From positions 124,001 through 188,000 of the forward strand of contig JADNRV010000076.1 of NCBI GenBank assembly GCA_015499995.1: a stretch of 64,000 nucleotides of DNA, in the 5' to 3' direction. Below the pieces are notes generated by a model. That model was not told the origin of the DNA and made no database searches. It saw nothing but the letters and a program-made list of their open reading frames with translations. Both the position numbers and the translations under genes were made by a program. Source of the stretch: Flammula alnicola (lineage: Eukaryota; Basidiomycota; Agaricomycetes; Agaricales; Strophariaceae). Shown one piece after another: positions 1 through 9,860 of the stretch (position 1 is the first letter of the stretch; each line of letters starts with the position of its first letter).

Positions 1-868
1 ATTGTTGCTTGAAGTCGAACCCCGAAGGGCGGTATCGATTGACTGTTGAGACCGGCCGGCGCTCCAAATCACGCTCGTCTCCTAAGCTTTGCAGCTCCGC
101 GAGTGTCAGTGTTGAGATCGCACCGTTATACGAAGCAACTTTATGAAGGACTTCAACAGATTCCTCGTCTTGGTCTTTGCCCATGAGATACTTAGGGCTC
201 TCGTAGAGCATGAACAAGAAAAAAAAAAGTATGGCCCACAGGACGAGCATCAGGCCTCCCATTGTGAACAAAAAGTATCGCCAGCCCTGATTCGACAAAC
301 GCAGGCAAGAAAGTCCCTTTCCAGTCTCACAGGAGAAACTCCCTGTCAGGGGCCATGCGATCTGGGGAAAGATATAAGGGGGCGGTGGTGAACAGAGAGA
401 CGAGCTAGACCGAGAGGTTGGCTACCCACCAGGCTCTCGATAAGCTGCCCAAATTCCCACCATATGGAAAGGATTGTCAGGAGGTACTGATGTGTCGGTG
501 GGACAAACTCTACAGAACAAGTCGAAAAATACAGCGTAAAACATAAGTACACCACCATCATTGAGCTGGAGAAAATAGCATGACCAACCTAGAAAGATGG
601 CTGAGTCAACCGGAAGAGTACCGCCGACCCCAAGTGACCAAGCCGCAGCGAGCGCACTCAGGACGATATAATTCGGCGACCCACCGGCTGCTACCGCGAA
701 AGCACCAGTGATCAACAAAGTGACATTGGTTCTGATTGAATGAAACCCTGAAAACCATGCAGACGCGTGAATATCGGCTGCATGTACAGCAGTAATACCT
801 GACGATCTGGCTTACTTTCGTCCCCACATATCTGCCCCGGCTGATACTAGGGAGGAAACCAACCATAC
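1..868 (-). pseudogene. MFS transporter, middle part, running off the left edge
   Basis: Membrane transporter of the major facilitator superfamily (sugar/carboxylate-like fungal group). On the minus strand the exons read GADMWGRK (about 833-816, then an intron 748-815), then LLITGAFAVAAGGSPNY, FVPPTHQYLLTILSIWW, IAWPLTGSFSC and GWRYFLFTMGGLMLVLW. It continues through YESPKYLMGKDQDEE to the window edge. Family knowledge: this order matches the region from TM2 to the loop after TM6. Further introns fit GT..AG ends between DSAIFL and FVPPTHQ and between ESL and IAWPL. There is one frame break near 730, between VSFNQ and TNVTLLITG. The N-terminus is absent on this strand; it lies on the plus strand directly beside it. 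I infer a gene broken by an inversion. Substrate unknown. Confidence 0.75.
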
Positions 869-869
869 A

Positions 870-1340
870 TTGGAGAAAAGCAGCGAGCAAGTTCACCCGA
901 ACGCACAGCACTGCGTACCAGGTGGCGATGTCATTGGACACTCGCCGTACGAAAGGAAGGCTCGGTCAGTAAACAAAGCCCTACAGGAGATCGGGATGGG
1001 TCGATATCAGTGGTCCGTCTTCGTGAAACGTTACAATTTCACACTGGTCTTCATTCATGTCGCGGCAGGGGCTTGTTCGTCGTAACTGGGTTTGGATACT
1101 TTGCGTAAGTTCTCACTTCGTTTTTCAGAAATATTCTTGCCTTGTGAGGAGCTCCCCAGTCTCACCCATCAAGAGGTCGTTACAGGATTAATTCTTCCAG
1201 CTGTTGTGAACGTGTTTCAATTCGACGCACCTTTTCTCAAACTGGGCCAAAACGTTGGCCTACTAGTCGGGGCTGCATTTTGGGGCATACGTTGTTGGAA
1301 AGGCTTCGGGGATTCGTCGACTAATCCCAGAGGGCTTTAA
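870..1340 (+). pseudogene. MFS transporter N-terminal fragment, inverted
   Basis: ATG at 870 opens a soluble leader, then KALQEIGMGRYQ, an intron 1010-1068, GLFVVTGFGYFA and an intron 1105-1128. This is the usual start of the same MFS group as the minus-strand piece at 1-868. After the second intron there is an in-frame TGA at 1145-1147 where the family has Gln. A frame change follows before ILPAVVNVFQFDAPFLKLG and LLVGAAFWGI. Similarity stops at about 1290, exactly where GxDxWGRR should follow, and that part sits on the opposite strand at about 868. The two pieces therefore complement each other. Seen: the protein motifs, the stop and the orientation. Inferred: a single ancestral gene. Confidence 0.7.
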
Positions 1341-1755
1341 GGTGCCTTTGGCTGGACGACGCGTGAAGCCTTTGAAGAGATTATCAAAGAAGGATGGACT
1401 CATTTATCCTTGACGAGGCCATTCAGGCGCGGAGAACAGACGTCAAGATAATGCGAAGATGCCAGGCCTGAGGCCTCCTGATCGATGGCCATCTCCGACC
1501 GCAGATATGGGACCACAAAGGACCATGCTTTCGGCTGAGTGGACAATAGATTCCCTTATGCGAGTAGATACATATAGCGCCTCTAATGATGCATTTTGTA
1601 TCAGGAAGGCGGGCATCTATCGAGGATAAATAAGGCGCACACACGCCCTGGTGAAGAGAATCGTCCACGCAGTCCGTATTCGAGAGTCAACAAGGCAAGG
1701 CTGGCTCGGATTTCGGACACGGAATGTCGCCGATGCTTCGCGGTCCTTCGCCATA
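1341..1755. other. No gene recognised
   Basis: Only short overlapping open frames on both strands; no conserved motif or convincing splice chain. Confidence 0.5.
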
Positions 1756-1987
1756 CTGTACCAATTAAATCAATTCGTCAGTAGGTGTGACCTGTGACCC
1801 ACCTGACGAAATTTTGAATTCGTCATATTACTATATTTAGGCTTTTTTGATGGATTTGTAAGCCTTTTGATCCCCGGAACGACTGTTCCGGGCGGATTTT
1901 TGGGATTTTTGCTGTGACCTCTGTGACCTTTCGTCAAATTGGGTAGGGCTGTGACCTGTGACCGCCGAATTGATTTAATTGCTACAG
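1756..1987. mobile_element. 232-bp MITE with TA target duplication (Tc1/mariner-like)
   Basis: Terminal inverted repeats: left CTGTACCAATTAAATCAATT, right arm (reverse complement) CTGTAGCAATTAAATCAATT, each followed by CG. TA lies just outside both ends (1754-1755 and 1988-1989). The interior has no open frame of note but holds three copies of TGTGACCTnTGTGACC near the ends. The TA duplication and short TIR fit a non-autonomous Tc1/mariner-type element; no transposase is present to confirm the family. Confidence 0.75.
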
Positions 1988-2712
1988 TATGTCTTGAGCC
2001 GGGTGGGACATCCAAAGCAGATGTATCCACCCCCGCCCCCCTCGCGAGAGTCGACTTCCCAACCCTGCCTGTCGCGCCTTATATCGCATCACCAGTAGTA
2101 TTACTGACGTCTTGTTCAGCAATCGAACTGGGGATAACACGGGTTGATCCGGATCTGTCCTGCGCGCGTGGAGCAGCAGAAGTGTACATCCATCCAAAGC
2201 AATCCCACCAAAATAAAGGGGTTGATGAATGACGTCGTTGGAGATAATCCAACCACAACCAAAGACGGCGTCAGTGTCGATTAACTTTGAGCGTCCGTTG
2301 ACGAGGGATACGAAAGATATCTGTGGGGGCGGGGACGTGGCGAGGCAGCTACCTTAGATTTGGATTGCGGCGGAGATTCATCTGGAGGAGTGCAAAGCAA
2401 AATGGCGTCAGTAAATCAATAGCCCAACTCATCAGATATGCAGTAGCAAAGACGTGAAACGCGAACGAAAGAGGGAGAAAATGAACGAAAGAGGTAGCGA
2501 AAATGTTAGGTATTGAGTTGGATAGCCAAAGCAGAATACGCGAAGCAATGTGTTGTCGTATAGCACACATACCGTGACCTTCAGTATCTGGGCCAACAAG
2601 AAGACAGAGGAAAGGAAAGAACAGAAGGAGGAGGGGTATCACACACCTTTGTACTCGCCAAACCCGCCGACTCTATCTAATGAGAGGTTCCTGCAGGAAA
2701 AAAAGAGCCTTA
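1988..2712. other. Unassigned; weak minus-strand coding signal
   Basis: The minus strand between about 2330 and 2000 can be read as LIDTDAVFGCGWIISNDV and onward, but I do not recognise a family. 2341-2712 is purine-rich on the plus strand with no convincing gene. Confidence 0.3.
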
Positions 2713-3141
2713 TCAATACGAAGAGAACGAGGTTGATGGCGTATGTTGGTGGAAGAAGCGGAGAAGAAATAAAACGGAAATGTTAAGTGCTTGGTGAAAG
2801 GGGAATAAAGGTATGAAAGGTGAAGGAAATAATACTCGAAATGCATGACAGGGATATAGCGGAAGGGAATCGAACAAGAAACGAAGCGATTGACAAACCT
2901 CCTTAGTCTCTACGGTCCACAAAATACTCCCCAGAATAGACTTCACACATCGAAGAAGAGACGTAGACGACTCGAAGTACAGGCGACGGAAGTCGTGCGG
3001 TGTAGTAGCAGGTTTATCGCGATTTGAGTTGTAGAGGGTTCCAAGCCTATTCGCTGAGGGAGAACTACAGATGAGTAAGTCGTCGATAGGGGGAATGGGA
3101 GACGGCTCAGGCGACCCGAAGATCGGAATCACGGGTTCCAT
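2713..3141 (-). CDS. Hypothetical protein, first exon only (low confidence)
   Basis: Open frame with ATG at 3141, starting MEPVIPIFGSPEPSPIPPID. It has ordinary composition to about 2900 (TKE, next to a GTTTGT donor-like site). Beyond that the translation becomes Phe/Pro/Leu-rich and looks like intron, ending in a pyrimidine-rich tract with CAG at about 2695. The next exon cannot be joined in frame with confidence. No family recognised. Confidence 0.2.
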   Translation of the reverse strand: MEPVIPIFGSPEPSPIPPIDDLLICSSPSANRLGTLYNSNRDKPATTPHDFRRLYFESSTSLLRCVKSILGSILWTVETKEVCQSLRFLFDSLPLYPCHAFRVLFPSPFIPLFPFHQALNISVLFLLRFFHQHTPSTSFSSY

Positions 3142-4313
3142 CTAGGGCCGGCAGCCGAACCTCGATGGCTATCGGTACATCATCACGCACCAACATCAGC
3201 CCGAAGTACACCAGGGTCGTTCACTTCCTTTCTCTCCTCGTCCACCGCATATATCTAAACGCCCGTATAACATATAGAGCCACCTCAACACAAAAGGGTT
3301 CACATACATATCCGAAGCCATTCATTACTCGGGAAGGTACTCCACTGGCGGAGCTCCATGGCTGATGGGTTCTTCCATAAACCCTCCTTCCACCACTTCC
3401 CCTCCCAACTCCCATTCAAAACCCAACGTGGACACTCCTTGAACACACCCCGAAATGCATCGCGAAACCCAAATGCACATATCCCATGAGACCTGCTTTG
3501 CGGTCGAGTGATCTTCAGCGGAAACTACAGCACATGTCCCGCCTCTCCTCCTTCCGTGATCGCCTTCCTCGCGCACTTCCTCTCCCGCAGCGACATATTG
3601 CACTCACCACAGTACCGCGGCCTGACGGCCTGACGCAGGCGCCTCATGTGTGTTTCAACGCCCTGTTGGTTCCTCTCGCTGGTGCGGGGTATTCGTGGAC
3701 TTCTGCGGTACCATCTGCGTCGCCTTCATCTGAGTTCTTGGCGTCATCGGCTGCTACCTACCAGCTCTTTTGCTGGCCCGGCTGTGCCTCCTCACCCTTA
3801 TCCTTTACCTGCCTCCTGTCCTGCTATCGTCTGCATCGTCTCTCAATTTTCTTCTTGTTCTTTCAGCTCCATCTCTATTTTACATCGTTCATTTCTCTTT
3901 TTTGCAAGGGAGCTTCGTGATGTAGTCCTGACTGTTTGGTTGTCCTTTTTCCTTCCTCCTCTTTTATTTTATCTCTCGTGGCGTCTTCTGAGAGATCGAA
4001 GTATCCGACGACCTTATTTCTGCTATCACGTTTGGATCTTTGGATCATGTTTTGCGTCGGCTAGACCCTCATGCTGTGTTCTTGCTTAATATCTTCAGTC
4101 ATCTTGTGCTCTCACCTTCCGTTTTCTGTCTATTGTTGCTCATTCTTGTTTTCTTTATTTCGTTCCTCGCCTCTTACGCCTGTCTTACCTCGAAGCACCA
4201 TCGTACTAACATCCTCGCTCTTTTCTTCCTCCCTTTCCAATATAGATGTCTGCTGAACAACTAGACGAGCACAAGAGATCCGAGACCAGGCCGGAAAGTA
4301 CTCCCCCCGTACA
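3142..4313. other. Pyrimidine-rich region, no gene supported
   Basis: From about 3480 to 4260 the plus strand is rich in C and T (long runs such as TTCTTGTTCTTTC). All three plus frames stay open by chance, giving Ser/Leu/Phe-rich translations. It may be a leader or intron-rich 5' region of the small gene at 4314, or just compositional bias. Confidence 0.4.
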
Positions 4314-4861
4314 ATGCCTCCAAGGATCCCTGAGTGTGCGCCAAGTGCGGCAGATGTGGATGTGCATTCTGGGCTGCCGGAGGTCCTGCAGGCGCTGATT
4401 TTGAAGCCCTATACGGCCGCGCCAGGTCCACTCACATACATGTTGGCCACAGAACCACTGATTGAGGTGCAAGCGGTGGCGGTGGAAGGAAGAGACCCGA
4501 ACAACGAGCTCCTGGAGATGCCGCTCGCCCTGCCGGTCAAGGTGGCCTCTCGTATGGAGACATACGAGGCTGGGCTGCCATTGGGCGAGATTGAGGTGTT
4601 GTAGGTGGTATGTTGATGCCCATTTTCTTTCTTGTTTTAGGCTATTCGACTGCTTTGGCTGATCTAATTCTTTTTTTCCACCAGGTAACTAAGATGTTGA
4701 CGGACATCGCACCGTGGGCGGCTAGCAATGCGCCTCCGATGGTGCGGACACGGCTGCTTTCGGTTTTGGTGGAGACGAAGATAGGTTGTCAGGAGATAGA
4801 GGCGTTTTGGAAGCAGTGGGGCGGGAGGGATGCCAAAAGCGTCAGGTTGTTCTGGAAGTGA
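4314..4861 (+). CDS. Hypothetical protein, two exons, 152 aa
   Basis: Exon 1 4314-4595 and exon 2 4685-4861 join in frame across an 89-bp intron (GTGTTG..CACCAG); 282 + 177 nt give 152 codons plus stop. The protein starts MPPRIPECAPSAADVDV and ends SVRLFWK. It has no signal peptide or membrane segment and I recognise no domain. An upstream ATG at 4244 lies in another frame. Supported by the clean splice and even codon use only; a longer 5' part is possible. Confidence 0.4.
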
Positions 4862-4919
4862 TACCTCAGGAAGTTTGGGTGCGGGCGTTTGTCGATAGGT
4901 GCTCTGTTTCTATTGCTGG

Positions 4920-5479
4920 TTAAGAAAAGCGATTTATCTGCCTGCAGAGGGTGTGAACGAGAGCGATGTTCTGCGTGATTTTATCCCAGCCCAGCATGGA
5001 TCGCCTCGAATCAGCGTCATCCACGAATAGAAGAGCGACATACCTCGCTGGATCCGAATCGGTGTAGCAGAATTGGGCCGCCGCCCTCTCGGTTGGATAA
5101 TCAGCGTAGACATCGCCTACCTCAAAGCTGAATGTCAAGTCGAGCCAGCGGTCTTCGAGGAGCATTAGCGATCTTCCTATACCGACAATGGCAGACACCT
5201 ACCATTCTGTGGGAAGTCTTGTGAATGAGCTTTGTATAGACGCATTGTTTCACAGTACGAAAAGATACCTTGTAGGAAGGTTGGGTGTGTGATGCATAAT
5301 CCCGACCCCAACTTAAAGATGTACAAAGTTTCGCGTGTCGTTACGAATGGAAAAAGATTGGCGTCGATTGTTCCTGGCAGTCTCATCCAGCACAGCACAC
5401 ATCTCTTCCCGAAATGGGGGCGGGATATGGCTAGAATTCTTTCATGAACCTCTGACAATGCCCTGGAGGAATGCGACAT
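4920..5479 (-). pseudogene. Possible HNH-nuclease-like relic
   Basis: The minus frame starting at 5479 reads MSHSSRALSEVHERI, then RPHFGKRCVLCW. A second frame (to 4920) reads EVGDVYADYPTERAAAQFC. The Cys-x-x-Cys after a basic stretch and the later RLYKAHS resemble the spacing of fungal HNH-type proteins, but the catalytic His pair is not visible. The two frames join only with a non-obvious intron. The assignment is weak; it may be an unrelated hypothetical gene. Confidence 0.22.
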
Positions 5480-6640
5480 ATTTTACCTCAACTCTTTCAA
5501 GGACCGTCATACTTGCTATAATGTATATTAATTTTCATCATTATCTTTCTCGTCTCTAAAGCAGCACGGAATTCTGAAAAATTATTCTAAATTATGTCAA
5601 TTACAACGCACGACATCTCCACTCTGAAAAATTGGCAAAACTTCACGGCAATATCAGTTAATTATCTTGTTTATTGAAAACTATCCAACATTCCTGACAC
5701 TGCACGATAGTTCTCTCAAATTACCACGGGAGGTTTTTCCTGATGGGTTGCGGTAAGTCTTACCTTTCATTTCGTGCTGTGTGATCTCATTGGATTTACA
5801 GACGGAACGCGGATTTGCATTCTGGATCACAGGCAACAGTACTGCTGCTGATACAGACCGTAAAGAAGAGAACAAGTCTTCCGAGTTGAACTGGGGTGCT
5901 GGTACTACAAGCTATATCTCGTCGATCAGCAAACTCACGCCGCGACAATAGGTGAAGATCAAAGACACAGCAACCAAGTTCATGACCGCCCTGAAGTCAT
6001 CTCTTTCCCTTTCTCTCATGTCCACCTCCCCTACCCTCGATGCGCGAGGATGCTTTAATTGTTTGAAGAAGACAGTGATCCAGAGCAGCGATGCTCAATG
6101 CAGGGAGCAAACAGAGGGATATTCGACGCAACACTAGACAGTTCTGCATGCTCTTGGCTGTGATGTGCTGTAGATAGATTCTCGTATTGTTCAATTCACT
6201 CGTTTGGGCCCATTACCGTGCTTACTCCATCGTGAGTGACAATGTTTGGTGTAATAATATGCGGGGAATACGGGCTCGGTGGTTGGTCACTTACTGTCTG
6301 TGAGACGCATTGCCCTGTTCACTTGAATGCTCACTTGAGCTGACATACATAGGGGAATTCACTTGCTAAGAACGGAACCTCCTGAAACAAGTGAACATTG
6401 CTTAACTACTTGAGCTCCCTTTCTTCCTTTATCACTTGTCAAAGCGCCATAAACGGCCAAAGAGAATGTGTAGTTTTCCTGATGTCGACACTGATGAGAG
6501 CTTGTACAATGAGCCCTCATGCATCATGTGTAGCCAGATGCGTCCTAGCTGAGTCTTTTGTGACCTGCTTCCCGAGAAGGCCTACGCCAACTTCGACGAA
6601 CTCGGTCAAAACACCGCTTCATGGTGAGTGTGAGGGCATG
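5480..6640. other. No gene recognised
   Basis: Short frames only. 6300-6440 holds several CACTTG/CAAGTG words in both orientations, similar to the ACTTGTGAGT words at 16.9-17.15 kb. Confidence 0.4.
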
Positions 6641-7432
6641 GTGATATAAACACGAGACTTTTGTCCCTTAACCGACGAATTCGAATCAGCCGCATCGTCT
6701 GCGAGTGTCGCGTCGGTGTCGGTGTTGCCTTCATGACCCTCGTCCGGTCCAGACTCCCTGCTCCTCGCGTGGCCTCTGGATGCTGGTGGCATCTTTTGTC
6801 TCCTTCGATATTGACTCGAATTCGAGCTCTGACTCCGTGGACTAGGGGGCATCACTAGCCAAAGTGCTTGAGTACATCCCCGCTCATCCACTGGTGCTGC
6901 TCTCTCTTTTCCCTCAACTCCCGTTCTTGCTACGCCTGTCAATCGCGCGGTCATGAGAATAGGATTGCGCCTCCTGCTGCTGTGACACGCAGGACTGAAG
7001 AGTGGACGCCTTGTCGAGCCCAGAATCGACCTGATGGACTTTCGACTCCCACTCGACTCTCGCTTTCGATAGTCGCTCGCGCTCTTTGTACCGCTCACCA
7101 TGTATCAAGCTCCACTGAACCTCGACCATTTTATTCCATTCAGCGAGGACCTCGGTGATAGACCATGACCCCTTCTCCTAAGATTTCAACTTGGGCTGGA
7201 GTGGCCGTGGCCGTCGGCAGTGACAACTTCGCAGCAGCTGCCAACTTCGTGAATGCCTCCTCAGCAGCACCCAACATCTCCTCCAGACTCTCCGCCCTCC
7301 AAACCCTGGATCGTTCTTTGCGCGGCAAAGTGCTGCGCCTCCAGCATGCTTGTGATGTGATTCGATGACAGTCCTTTCACGAACGACACGGTGGTGCCAG
7401 TAGGATTGATAGTATGTCTCGCAAATAACCAA
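6641..7432 (-). pseudogene. Unidentified coding-looking fragment, frame-broken
   Basis: The minus strand carries two natural-looking segments in different frames: AAEEAFTKLAAAAKLSLP (about 7270-7217) and WSITEVLAEWNKMVEVQW (about 7155-7100). The second is followed by a Glu/Arg-rich, probably helical stretch to about 6914. They meet at about 7160, where neither frame continues and no splice pair is evident. The function is not recognised; it could be part of a coiled-coil protein. Confidence 0.25.
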
Positions 7433-7568
7433 TCTTTTGAATATCTAGATGATATAGAAGTGGGTGGGTTTGTCGTTTCACTCCCATGAAATTTAGAGGC
7501 GTTGATGGAAAGAGAGCTTCAGAAGGTCTTCGACAGGATGGGAATATCTTGAAAATCATTAGCTGGCA

Positions 7569-8129
7569 TTGGGAAGTAATAAACTTGAACTTACGATCTT
7601 ATTTAACACCCGCCTTCCGAGCTTATCGAACCTGTGTTCCTGCAAGGTGGCCAGCGACCACCTCCCGATCCATTTGAGCAGTTCGACCCGCATTTGTTCG
7701 ACCCGGAGACTGATATGGGAGGTTGCGGCTAGAAGAGGCGCGTTGACTTCTGTTGGGTGCGGGTGGAGAAGGATAGAAGAAACGGGCATATAGAAAGAGA
7801 AATGAGAGTAGTATACCTATTTTAACACAGCAGATACATACTTGGTAAGGAGCCGGAGCGAAGAACAGCAGACAATGCGAATTCGATCCAGATGTGGTGG
7901 TATATCCCTCATCGCGATGCGAGATACATAGGAGCGGCTGTGTGTGAGAGAGCTGGGTGATGCCCGGATGTCTGCTGCTTGCTGTTGGCGCTGGCATGCG
8001 CAGTGCGAGGGAAACCACATGGGTGATCGAGCAAGGAGAGGGGCGTTAGCTTCTGTTGGGCGCCGGCAGAGGAGGGTGGAGGAAAACAAGTATCTAGGTA
8101 GAGAAATTATAGGTAGTATGTTAAACTGA
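7569..8129. repeat. Imperfect direct duplication, unit about 300 bp
   Basis: The segment around 7735-7830 (GCGTTGACTTCTGTTGGGTG, then purine-rich, then GAGTAGTATA) recurs at about 8040-8125 (GCGTTAGCTTCTGTTGGGCG .. TAGGTAGTAT). Flanking minus-strand frames repeat a similar peptide (PTEVNAPLLA versus PTEANAPLLA). No mobile-element ends seen. Confidence 0.55.
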
Positions 8130-8446
8130 CTTTAGAAAATACCACACATGACTGGTGCAGAGCTGACGTTCAAGGCTCTTTCACCCATTCGAGGACCAAC
8201 GAACTTGTGAGGCGAAAGCGTTCGCGACCACCAGGCGGATGCATGGCATCCGAGCCCTCTCTGCCACAGCCCAGCCTGATTAGACCACGGATGCGGCGCC
8301 GCGTCGAAAACTGTACCAGATATTTGGTTTGGTCAAGACCCAGCTGAGACAGGCACAACTTGAGGAGCGAGATAAAGGAGAGCCGGCCTAAAGCATCCCC
8401 GGTGCAGTCGCAGAAGAGAGGAGCCGAGGCCCGAGGGAGGTAGATG

Positions 8447-8629
8447 CAGTCGAACCTCTCTTAACCCATACCCCTCGGTGGACGGCCCACGCTATGGGTT
8501 ATGGGGGCTATGGGTTATGAGAGGTCAATATTCAATTTTGGTGTAAATCTCGGTTTGGTAGCCGCTAAAACCTATGGGTTGTGAGGGGTTATGGGTTATC
8601 AGAGGTATAGATTATGAGGGGTTCGACTG
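8447..8629. mobile_element. 183-bp MITE with pogo-type ends
   Basis: Ends begin CAGTCGAACC on both strands (left 8447 onward; right arm read from 8629 backward). The arms are similar for about 25 bp. TA follows the right end and TG precedes the left end, so a TA duplication with one mutated copy is likely. The interior repeats words like CTATGGGTTATGAGAGG four to five times in direct orientation. CAGT..ACTG ends with TA duplication are typical of pogo/Fot1-like non-autonomous elements. Confidence 0.7.
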
Positions 8630-8715
8630 TATCAATATACAACTGTTCATTTTAAACCCAGCTTGTTCCTCATATCAAAAATGCGTGGCGGAAGGCATAG
8701 ATCCAGAAAATAAGG

Positions 8716-9860
8716 CTACATGATAAGCTCTAATGGACTAATCAATTTCTTCTCTGCTGGTTCCAAAATTTCTGCCGATACAACCAGTTTCCTCCTCTTC
8801 GCCCTCTTGCCACCTCTTCTTGATCTTTTCCCATCAGGATTTGGAAGGAACTTGGATTCGTCGAGGGGTCGTTTTTTTGCAATCGGAGGTGTGTCAGGGT
8901 TGCAAGTTGCGCATCCACAAGGCTTTCCACCAAAGTAGGAGCCATCCTTAGCATAGTTAACTGTGAGCGATTCACCCGCTTCAATTGTGCGAAGGGCGAA
9001 TAAAGCATAGGCGTAACTATTGCGAATCGGCATAATCTGTATTTCGGGGTATGTTTTACAGCATTAGGCTGGCAGAGATAAACCTACACGTACCTGACAG
9101 TTAGGCGAGCAATCATGGTTCGCAAAACGAAATGGCCCCAATATCAATCTGGGTCCTTCTTTAACCTTTTGGCCTGGAGAAGAGCTGATGACAGATACAC
9201 CAGGGCGCCCATGAACAACGTTTGATGACATAGAGCTGCATGTAGCAAGTATGGTTGTAAAAGGCTCAATCCCGACCTTTGCTTGCAAACCACAGGTAAC
9301 CCTGGAGCCAGATTCAAGGTGAAATTGCACCTTTTCAATGCGGATTGGTGTCGGTGAGGTGTAGCTCATAATATGGTACCGCTGCAAGAGGCTGTTATGA
9401 CGTAAGGAGGTTGATACCTCAATGTTGTCAATAAGGCTTACTGTTTCAATATCTTCACATCCCTGGCTCCTGAGAAAATGTCGGGGTACTTTTCCAATAT
9501 AAGATTCGTGGTGACTGAAGCAACGTGGGGTGAATCAGAAGACGACTTGGCAAGGGGAAGATAGGTTTTGCAGATATCCATTGATGCTTCCAGGGAAATC
9601 GGCAACTCCTCCTCTAGGAATGCCCTTGTGGGCCGCAAGGCTCTGTAAAAGTTCGGAGTACACTTGGAAGCGAACAGGCAATATACGACAATGTCGTCAA
9701 TCCTAGCGTAGTCATTGCTTGGAAAAGCTTCTTGGTCTAGTTTGGAAATCCACTTCTCGACTGGGGTGACAGGAGGGCCATCTGGGTAAACGTGATCCTC
9801 CGTAAAATGGATAGGCTTCTTGATACGAGACGACCGTCGCAAGGGCTCTGAAGACTTCAT
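8716..9860 (-). CDS. SET-domain protein (putative lysine methyltransferase), 345 aa
   Basis: Three exons on the minus strand: 9442-9860, 9094-9391, 8716-9036. The introns are 50 and 57 bp with GT..AG ends, and the sum is in frame (345 codons plus stop). ATG at 9860 is chosen because upstream frames lack another start. The C-terminal SET core is clear: GPRLILGPFRFANHDC with NHDC at residues 231-234 and PNCQ at 236-239, then GESLTVNYA with Tyr267. A short post-SET-like Cys cluster follows (C279, C281, C284), then a basic Lys/Arg tail likely to act as nuclear signal. By family these residues form the S-adenosylmethionine/substrate knot; the target lysine is unknown. The N-terminal 140 residues begin with a basic RRSSRIKKP segment. 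The gene is intact. Confidence 0.8.

Noticed and set aside
3486..4256. Several overlapping plus-strand ORFs of 100-150 codons
   Set aside because: Pyrimidine-rich composition keeps all plus frames open; the translations are Ser/Leu/Phe-rich without motifs.
4920..5479. Active HNH homing endonuclease
   Set aside because: Only a Cys-x-x-Cys and weak context; no His-Asn-His core and the frame is broken.
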